Assembly: GCA_947626905.1 (NCBI GenBank)
Contig: CANQUE010000016.1
Location: 1-41,971 of the forward strand
Source: an uncultured Oscillospiraceae bacterium
GTDB lineage: Bacteria; Bacillota; Clostridia; Oscillospirales; Oscillospiraceae
Direction: 5' to 3'
Length of the DNA stretch: 41,971 bases
Shown here: in pieces, positions 24,437-29,911 of the stretch
How the letters are laid out: every line of letters starts with the position of its first letter
Numbering within the stretch: position 1 is the stretch's first letter
Program-made: the position numbers and the translations under genes
The notes under the pieces: generated by a model
Seen by the model: the letters and a program-made list of their open reading frames with translations, nothing else
Told to the model about the DNA's origin: nothing
Databases searched by the model: none

Positions 24437-26227
24437 CTATTCTTGTATCGGTTCCACGATCATTTCTCTTAAAAACACCTCTCTGGAAATAAACGGGGAC
24501 AGGTCCTCCAATGGCCGTTTGACCAGCTTCCGCGCCTCGTTTATCGCAAAAGAAGTATGCAGGTATTTTTGCTTTTCAGCGCATACCACCTCGCAGATGC
24601 ATGCTCCATCCATTTCCAACACGCTTTTCAGACCGTCCGCCAGGCCGCCGGGACGGTCCACTTTCTTATAGGCGAACCCAAAGCATTCCGCGATCTTTTG
24701 GATATCCGGCGCCGCCAGGCCGTCCGATGGATCGTTGCCTATGGTCCTGTTTCTGAACAGGTCCTGCTGCCGCTTGCGGATGACCGCATACATGTTGTTA
24801 TTGATCACGAATATCTTGGCCGGGATATGGTTGCCCGCTATGGCAAGCAGCTCCTGCACATTCATCATAAGGGACCCATCTCCGACCACAACGGCGATGT
24901 GCCTTTTCCCGGCGTAATGTGCTCCCAAAACGGCCGGGATCGCGTATCCCATCGCCCCTTGGTTCGTTGGAAACAGGCATCTCTGTCCCCTGCCGTACCG
25001 CACGGAGGACGGGATGATCAGTTCCTCAAAACCGGCGTCCGTTATGACCGTCGCGTCCGCCGGGAGGATCTCCGATAATGTATCAGAAAAATGGTACAGG
25101 TCTATTTGTCCCTCTTGTAAATAGTCCTTTACAAATCCTTCGTTTTGAATGGAAAACATCTCTTTCCATTCGAGGCACTTGCACACCCAGCTCTCATCCG
25201 CCTGTTTGACAGGATACCGCGACAGCCGGTCGATAAACACCCGGATGTCGGACAGGATCAGCTCATCGATGGCGACCCCTTCCTTTTTGTGCTCCGCCGG
25301 ATCGATGTCGACGGCGAACACCTTCGCGCCGCGGGCAAACTGATCGGGCTGGCCCGTCGTTTGAGAGCACAGCTTGGAGCCCAGGACCAGGACCAGATCC
25401 GCGTTCTGGACCGCCATATTCCCCGCTCTGCTCCCTCCCAGACTTCCGACAGCGCCGACAGACAGACGGTTTGCCGTTCCATACACATCGGCGGCCGACG
25501 GAGAGAACACCACGGGAAAGCCGTGGTCTTCGATGAATCTCACCACTTCCTCCTGGGCTCCGGAGGATCTGACCCCGCCCCCAAGATACAGTATCGGGCG
25601 CCGGGCCCTCTGAAGCTCGTCCGCCAGGCGCTCCACAGCGCGGCAGTCCACGTCCGCGCGCTCCTCCGGGCCATCCCAGCCCTCCAGTCCTTCCGGGTCG
25701 ATCCGCGCATTTTGCAGATCCAGCGGGATATCGATCCAGACGGGGCCTTTTCTGCCTTCATTGGCAAAATAAAAGGCCTTATCCAGCTCCTTCCTGATAT
25801 CCTTCGCCTCGGTCAGCATCACCGCATACTTGGTCACAGAGGCGGCGATGCTCACGATATCGGCTTGCTGGGAGCCGTACGTCCTGATGGGAAGTCCGGT
25901 ATACCCGGTCGTTTCACGGAGCATATTTTGTCCGGAAATAAACATCACCGGCAGATTATCCTGATAAGCGCACAGAGCGGCTGTAATGGCGTTCGCCGCG
26001 GCGCATCCGGTGGATACAAGGCAGGCGCCCATTCCCTCCCCGGCGGCCGCATACGCCATGGCCGCATAGGAAGCGCCCTGCTCGTGATAAGCCGAAACGC
26101 CGGTGACCTGCTGATTTTTCGCCACCGCGTCGGTGAGGTACAGCACGCCCCGCCCGGTGATCAAGAATATATGACCAACGCCCCGCTCAACAAGGCGTTT
26201 CATTACATAATCTGCCACTCTTTCCAT
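24437..26227 (-). CDS. Thiamine-diphosphate enzyme, acetolactate-synthase-like
   Basis: The ~596-residue protein has the three domains of the acetolactate-synthase group. The catalytic glutamate is in AYHEQGASYAAMAYA; the central domain has LYLGGGVRSSGAQEE; the ThDP/Mg motif is VVGDGSLMMNVQELLAIAGN followed by NNN. Such enzymes decarboxylate a 2-oxo acid and add the two-carbon unit to an acceptor. YerE-type relatives do this on a keto-sugar to make branched sugars; that parallel is a suggestion only. No small regulatory subunit or other branched-chain amino acid gene is nearby, so a housekeeping IlvB is unlikely. I chose the ATG at 26227, whose A is also the last base of the upstream TGA; a GTG one codon earlier is possible. 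Confidence 0.87.
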   Translation of the reverse strand: MERVADYVMKRLVERGVGHIFLITGRGVLYLTDAVAKNQQVTGVSAYHEQGASYAAMAYAAAGEGMGACLVSTGCAAANAITAALCAYQDNLPVMFISGQNMLRETTGYTGLPIRTYGSQQADIVSIAASVTKYAVMLTEAKDIRKELDKAFYFANEGRKGPVWIDIPLDLQNARIDPEGLEGWDGPEERADVDCRAVERLADELQRARRPILYLGGGVRSSGAQEEVVRFIEDHGFPVVFSPSAADVYGTANRLSVGAVGSLGGSRAGNMAVQNADLVLVLGSKLCSQTTGQPDQFARGAKVFAVDIDPAEHKKEGVAIDELILSDIRVFIDRLSRYPVKQADESWVCKCLEWKEMFSIQNEGFVKDYLQEGQIDLYHFSDTLSEILPADATVITDAGFEELIIPSSVRYGRGQRCLFPTNQGAMGYAIPAVLGAHYAGKRHIAVVVGDGSLMMNVQELLAIAGNHIPAKIFVINNNMYAVIRKRQQDLFRNRTIGNDPSDGLAAPDIQKIAECFGFAYKKVDRPGGLADGLKSVLEMDGACICEVVCAEKQKYLHTSFAINEARKLVKRPLEDLSPFISREVFLREMIVEPIQE

Positions 26228-26695
26228 CACTGTTTCCCCTTAGTCGGTACAGCCATAAGAGAGGGGACGCAGACGATCAATTTGCAGCAACACGCCATCT
26301 CACCGTTCAGATAGCCTTCCACATGGCCCTTGGCGATCCCTCTTCTGAAGTAATCCAAATAGGCCTTTGTATCCAGCCTGTTTCCCGGCTTGATCATTTT
26401 GAGAAACCTCAATTCTGTGATTTGTGAATCTGCTGTTTCTACCCCCCCCCAGTTCAGGATCTGTGAGAAAGGTCATAATGAACGTTTCGATCATCGTTTC
26501 CAGTTGGATCGCCCCGGGAACATTGGGGTTATCGCTGAAATGTCCCTGAAAAAACCACTCGTTGGCCGAGAAATTCTTATATCCGTATGCGTGGTGCATC
26601 GGCTCCGCTTCTTCTATCCCGTCCAGCATCAAAAACGGATATCGGTTTTTCATACACCGCTGTATATCCAGAAGCCCTAAGTTCCTTACGGTCAT
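26227..26695 (-). CDS. FabZ-like hot-dog dehydratase B, phase-variable, currently frameshifted (OFF)
   Basis: Translation from 26695 shows a FabZ-like fold (IQRCMKNRYPFLMLDGIEEA, catalytic His in QGHFSDNPNVPGAIQLE) up to a G9 run at codon ~83, then shifts into a meaningless tail ending at 26300. In another frame the true second half continues as VETADSQITELRFLKMIKPG and YFRRGIAKGHVEGYLNGEMA to a stop at 26227, matching the two neighbouring paralogues. With eight G residues the gene reads as one 155-residue protein. The start overlaps the upstream stop as ATGA, and the true stop overlaps the TPP enzyme start. In the OFF state ribosomes leave before that overlap, which may also lower translation of the next gene. 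Confidence 0.88.
26442..26450 (-). repeat. G9 (plus-strand C9) homopolymer that breaks FabZ-like gene B
   Basis: Nine C residues on the plus strand coincide with the frame change. Eight or eleven would restore the frame. Confidence 0.96.
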
Positions 26696-27168
26696 CCGTT
26701 GCTCCTTTTTGGCAGGAAGGACTTGAAGATGTCGGGTACCGATAACAGCATCTCCGCCTCACACGCGATCTCGCCGTTTACCCGTCCGATCCCTTTGCAT
26801 TGGAACAGTCCGCGCTTTGACGATACGATCTCCGTTTCCAGATCGAATCTCTCGCCGGGCCTGACTTCCCTCCTGAACCGCACGGTATGCTTCAGCCCAT
26901 GGACCACCTTGTCCTCCAGTCCGGGCACCGTCAGAATGGCTACCGTCGCCATCTGGGCCAGGGCCTCGAGCTGCAGCGCCCCCGGCATATTTGGATCGTC
27001 CGGAAAATGGACCGGGAAAAACCATTCGTTGTTCGTAAGATTCTTATAGCCCTTTGCCGAGACCCCCGGTATAACTTCCGTCACATAGTCGATCAGAAGA
27101 AAGGGATACCGGTTGGGCTGATATTTTTGCAGCTCCAAAGAATCCAGTGAAAATGCCTTGTTTTCCAT
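26692..27168 (-). CDS. FabZ-like hot-dog dehydratase A (intact)
   Basis: A 158-residue hot-dog protein. KYQPNRYPFLLIDYVTEV opens the fold. The active-site helix VHFPDDPNMPGALQLEALAQ carries the catalytic histidine and glutamate of 3-hydroxyacyl-ACP dehydratases, and RVNGEIACEAEMLLSV ends it. It is one of three related genes in a row. In FabZ these residues remove water from 3-hydroxyacyl-ACP; three copies beside one ACP suggest chain-specific or heteromeric dehydratases. I start it at the ATG at 27168, after GGGGAGGAC, although the frame is open back to 27204. It has no long repeat, unlike both neighbours. Confidence 0.88.
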   Translation of the reverse strand: MENKAFSLDSLELQKYQPNRYPFLLIDYVTEVIPGVSAKGYKNLTNNEWFFPVHFPDDPNMPGALQLEALAQMATVAILTVPGLEDKVVHGLKHTVRFRREVRPGERFDLETEIVSSKRGLFQCKGIGRVNGEIACEAEMLLSVPDIFKSFLPKRSNG

Positions 27169-27184
27169 TTCAATGTCCTCCCCA

Positions 27185-27739
27185 TCAAGATGCCCGCAAG
27201 GCATTATTCAGTTTTCTCTGGCCTGCAAGCCCGTTATGGAAGTTGAGGATTACCCCCCCCCCGGCGCCGGACGCCGGTCTGTATTTTCTCATGATATCCG
27301 GGATCGCGATGACGAACTTTGCCTGGCAGGCAAATTCCCCGTTGACTTTCCCGACTGCCGATCCTTTGGCCAACCCACGCCGATAGGATTCCAGATCCGC
27401 CTCTATATCCAGTCTGTCCCCCGGTATGATCTTTCTCTTAAATTCAGACTCCACTTTTACAAACGCCGTTTTCCGTCCTTTGTTCCCGGGAAGCGTCAAA
27501 AACGTCATCAGAAACACTTGCGTCAGCGCTTCCATTTGGACAAAGCCCGGTACGTTTGGCTCGTCCTGGAAATGGGCCGGGAAAAACCACTCGTTGTACG
27601 AAAAATTCTTATGCCCGCGGGCCATTTTCCCCGGGATGGCTTCCGCTATATGATCCACAAAAAGCAAGGGATATCTGTTTTGCTGATATTCCTGGATCTT
27701 ATACGCGTCCAAGTCTTTGAGCACGACCGTTTCTTCCAT
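27185..27739 (-). CDS. FabZ-like hot-dog dehydratase C with a G10 tract in its tail
   Basis: The fold runs from YQQNRYPLLFVDHIAEAIPG through AHFQDEPNVPGFVQMEALTQ, with the catalytic His and Glu, to KVNGEFACQAKFVIAIPDIM. Paralogues end about ten residues later, and exactly there this gene has ten G residues (codon ~160). At present it reads on for a 24-residue tail to a stop at 27185, directly before the ribosome-binding site of the next gene. With nine G residues it would stop at 27250, giving 162 residues; with eleven it would also stop early. The tract should not affect catalysis, but it could tune coupling to dehydratase A or the stability of the tail. It starts 11 bases after the LpxD-like gene. 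Confidence 0.85.
   Translation of the reverse strand: MEETVVLKDLDAYKIQEYQQNRYPLLFVDHIAEAIPGKMARGHKNFSYNEWFFPAHFQDEPNVPGFVQMEALTQVFLMTFLTLPGNKGRKTAFVKVESEFKRKIIPGDRLDIEADLESYRRGLAKGSAVGKVNGEFACQAKFVIAIPDIMRKYRPASGAGGGVILNFHNGLAGQRKLNNALRAS
27253..27262 (-). repeat. G10 (plus-strand C10) homopolymer at the end of FabZ-like gene C
   Basis: Ten C residues on the plus strand. The length decides which of three tails the dehydratase carries and how far its stop lies from the next gene's start. Confidence 0.95.
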
Positions 27740-27749
27740 GATTCCCTCC

Positions 27750-28673
27750 TTACTTCGTCCGCATCTTATATCTGTGCCACAACAAAAACTTGTCGTTGTC
27801 GATGGCGTAGTTTCCGGCGACGCGGGAACCCTTCTTTACCCTGGTGACCACCACGGAGCCGATCGCCACGTCCGCCTTCTCCTCCACCGTCAGCCGGTTG
27901 GAAATGATGACCTGCGGCGACAGATGCGCGTTGTCCTCCACGGTCACATTGCCGCAGACCTGGCTCTGATCCAGCACCACGACATTGCTCCCGATGCGGT
28001 CGTTGTGGGACAGATCCACGCCGAATCCTACCATGCTGTGATCACCGATCGACGCGACCTCATAGGGAAACAGGCCCTTGCTGACAGCGGAATAGCTTCC
28101 TATCTGTACATAGTTGCCGATCTTCACCCGGCCGGCCGATATGAGCGGCATAAAATTGCCGTCCAGATCTCTTCCCATAAGGCAGGCGTCGTACCCGATG
28201 ATGGCCCCGACCATGATCTTCACATTGTCGCCGATCTCCACGCCCTCGCGTATGATGACGTTCTCCTGGAGGATGACGTTATCCCCGATCGTCACGTTTT
28301 GGCCGGCGATGACCGCCGTCGGATGTATGCTGCAGTTGCGCCCGATCCGGGTCTGATGGGAACTGCCGATATAGGCGGCATCCCCTTTTTCTATCAGGCT
28401 GTTATGGAGCTTATGAAACACATACTTCGGATTTTCCGCGAGAACGACGCCCTTTCCGCTGGCCAGCAGCTCGGCGTTCTCCCGCTGCGCGTAGGGAACG
28501 ATAAGCGCGGCGATATTCTTCTTTTTACACGCCAGACTGATATACCTCTCATCGTTTGCGAAACTCACACAGGAAACGTCTGTTACCGTTGTGATGTTAC
28601 AGAGAGATTCAAATTCCGCGTCTTTTAAAACCGTGACGCCGCTGTCGATGTCTTTGGCGATTCCTAATCTCAT
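27750..28673 (-). CDS. LpxD-like left-handed beta-helix acyltransferase
   Basis: A 307-residue protein with an LpxD-type N-terminal domain (TVTDVSCVSFANDERY; LASGKGVVLAENPKYVFHKL) followed by a long hexapeptide beta-helix (IGRNCSIHPTAVIAGQNVTI and GDNVILQENVIIREGVEIGD). LpxD moves a hydroxyacyl chain from ACP to a UDP-amino sugar in lipid A synthesis. This organism should not make lipid A, so the enzyme probably attaches the product of the ACP/FabZ pathway to a sugar of the glycan; that is inference. It is the first gene of the minus-strand operon. I chose the ATG at 28673 because GAGGGA precedes it at good spacing; the longer open frame upstream crosses the promoter. Confidence 0.8.
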   Translation of the reverse strand: MRLGIAKDIDSGVTVLKDAEFESLCNITTVTDVSCVSFANDERYISLACKKKNIAALIVPYAQRENAELLASGKGVVLAENPKYVFHKLHNSLIEKGDAAYIGSSHQTRIGRNCSIHPTAVIAGQNVTIGDNVILQENVIIREGVEIGDNVKIMVGAIIGYDACLMGRDLDGNFMPLISAGRVKIGNYVQIGSYSAVSKGLFPYEVASIGDHSMVGFGVDLSHNDRIGSNVVVLDQSQVCGNVTVEDNAHLSPQVIISNRLTVEEKADVAIGSVVVTRVKKGSRVAGNYAIDNDKFLLWHRYKMRTK

Positions 28674-28752
28674 ATTCTTCCCTCGTTCCGCAGCATTCAT
28701 GGACAAGCCATTCCGGCCGGCAATGCCCCCTCCGCTTATCCTGTATGATACT

Positions 28753-28781
28753 ACCATACTTTCTTCCATTTCACAAGTCAA
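28753..28781 (-). promoter_or_regulatory. Promoter of the minus-strand acyl/NeuB operon
   Basis: TTGACT (28781-28776) and TATGGT (28758-28753) are 17 bases apart on the minus strand, about 80 bases upstream of the first ATG. No other good promoter is seen before the ten-gene run. Confidence 0.65.
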
Positions 28782-28840
28782 ATCCACCAACTATTTCTCG
28801 CCTCCCCTCCGAGTCCCGGTGGAATGCCCATCTGGGCCGC

Positions 28841-28871
28841 AAAAATGCCCCGCCGCAAGATGCGGCGGGGC
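28841..28871 (-). terminator. Terminator of the MarR gene, possibly bidirectional
   Basis: An 11-bp perfect stem (GCCCCGCCGCA/TGCGGCGGGGC, three-base loop) is followed on the minus strand by ATTTTT, 20 bases after the MarR stop. A T-rich run also lies on the plus side. Confidence 0.85.
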
Positions 28872-28890
28872 TGTCGTCGTTTTTCTCTTC

Positions 28891-29634
28891 TTATTCCTCT
28901 TCTCCCGGATGGGGCGGGCGGGCGATCTCCCGCCAGGCGGCATGCAGCCTCTCCAGAAGCGACAGGAGCGTGTTTTTCTCCTCCTCGGTGAGGGCGGCGA
29001 ACATCTGCGCGGCGGCGTCCTTCTCCCGCTCCGCTCCCGCCTCCCGCCGGGCCAGGCCCGCTTCGGTCAGCCGGATATCCGCCGTACGCCGGTCTGTTTG
29101 GCTGGGGGCGCGCTGGATAAGCCCCGACCGCTCCAGTTTCCCGATCAGCTCGCTGGCGGAGCCGGGCTGGATGCCCAGCCGCTCGGTCAGCTCCCGCTGG
29201 GTCACGGCCCCGTCCTCCTTCAGCAGACGCAGCGCCCGGTTCTGCGCGCCCCGGCTGTCAAAGTGGAACCGGCTGGCGTGGCCCAGGGCCCGGATCATGG
29301 CCAGCAGCTTTCCGTCTGTATCCATGGCCTCGTATTGCTCTTTGTCCAGGCCCGGTCCCAGCGGCGGCTCCGGGTGGGGACCACGGGGCCCGCGAGGCCC
29401 ACGAGGAGGTTCCGGGTGGGGGCCATGGGGGCCATGAGGCCCATGAGGAGGCTCCGGGTGGGGACCATGGGGACCATAGGGACCGTGAGGCCCGTGAGGC
29501 CCGTGAGGCCCGTGGGGCGGCTCCGGACGATCATGCGGCCCATCGGACTCACGTGGAGGTTCCGGGCGGGGTATGCTTTCCATATCCAGCGGTCCCATCG
29601 CCTCGTCGGGACGGATGCGTTCCATATTTTCCAT
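28891..29634 (-). CDS. MarR-family regulator with Gly-Pro-His repeat N-terminus
   Basis: The 247-residue protein has two parts. Residues ~30-95 are a low-complexity region of Gly-Pro-His and Pro-Glu-Pro-Pro triplets with about fourteen histidines. Residues ~100-240 are a normal MarR winged-helix domain (VTQRELTERLGIQPGSASEL for the recognition helix region; DRRTADIRLTEAGLARREA for the wing). MarR proteins are dimeric repressors that release DNA on ligand binding. The histidine-rich arm could bind metal such as Ni or Zn; that is a suggestion. The start is the ATG at 29634, after AAAGGAG. An inverted repeat covering its promoter indicates autoregulation. No co-transcribed gene follows, so its other targets lie elsewhere. 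Confidence 0.85.
   Translation of the reverse strand: MENMERIRPDEAMGPLDMESIPRPEPPRESDGPHDRPEPPHGPHGPHGPHGPYGPHGPHPEPPHGPHGPHGPHPEPPRGPRGPRGPHPEPPLGPGLDKEQYEAMDTDGKLLAMIRALGHASRFHFDSRGAQNRALRLLKEDGAVTQRELTERLGIQPGSASELIGKLERSGLIQRAPSQTDRRTADIRLTEAGLARREAGAEREKDAAAQMFAALTEEEKNTLLSLLERLHAAWREIARPPHPGEEE
29367..29521 (-). repeat. Triplet and nonamer repeats coding Gly-Pro-His units
   Basis: Imperfect 9-base units (Gly-Pro-His) are interrupted by Pro-Glu-Pro-Pro blocks. All are multiples of three, so variation would change length without frameshift. Confidence 0.8.
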
Positions 29635-29667
29635 GATCTCGGCTCCTTTCAAATCATTATTTGTTTC

Positions 29668-29711
29668 GGTACCTTGATATTATCACAGTCCTTTTCATTT
29701 GTCAAGGTACC
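29668..29711 (-). promoter_or_regulatory. MarR promoter overlapped by a 10-bp inverted repeat operator
   Basis: GGTACCTTGA (29668-29677) and TCAAGGTACC (29702-29711) are perfect inverted arms. On the minus strand TTGACA (29705-29700) and TAATAT (29682-29677) are 17 bases apart, so one arm overlaps the -35 element and the other begins at the end of the -10. Binding at both arms would block RNA polymerase. Confidence 0.8.
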
Positions 29712-29750
29712 TTTTCAATTTTTCAGAAAATTTCTTCTCCCGGTGTTGGA

Positions 29751-29853
29751 CCAGGCAGGTCCTGGCTCAGCCGTTGAACTATATTGAGATGATCCGTCCG
29801 TGACTGCCTCGGGCAAGATCTGCCACCGGTCTTTTCAGACCGGTGGATTTTCT
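29751..29853 (+). ncRNA. Hairpin-rich segment ending in a terminator; possible small RNA
   Basis: CCAGGCAGGTCCTGG (29751-29765) forms a hairpin, GGCAGGTC can also pair with the later GACTGCC, and CCACCGGTCT/AGACCGGTGG (29823-29846) followed by ATTTTCT looks like an intrinsic terminator. No plus-strand gene precedes it, so it would end a short untranslated transcript. I found no convincing promoter for such an RNA and do not recognise a known family. Confidence 0.3.
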
Positions 29854-29872
29854 ACGTCCGATGTGCTACAAT
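29844..29872 (+). promoter_or_regulatory. Extended -10 promoter of the PPDK-domain gene
   Basis: TGCTACAAT (29864-29872) is an extended -10 with a weak TGGATT -35 seventeen bases upstream. It is 40 bases before the ATG. Confidence 0.45.
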
Positions 29873-29911
29873 CGTTCCGGGCGGCTGCGGCCGCGAAAGG
29901 GGGAGCGCACT

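Noticed and set aside
24437-26227. Housekeeping acetolactate synthase large subunit
   Set aside because: No small subunit or other branched-chain amino acid genes are nearby, and the gene is coupled to glycan and acyl genes.
29367-29521. A CRISPR-like or intergenic repeat array
   Set aside because: The units are 9 bases, contiguous and in frame inside the MarR gene; there are no spacers.
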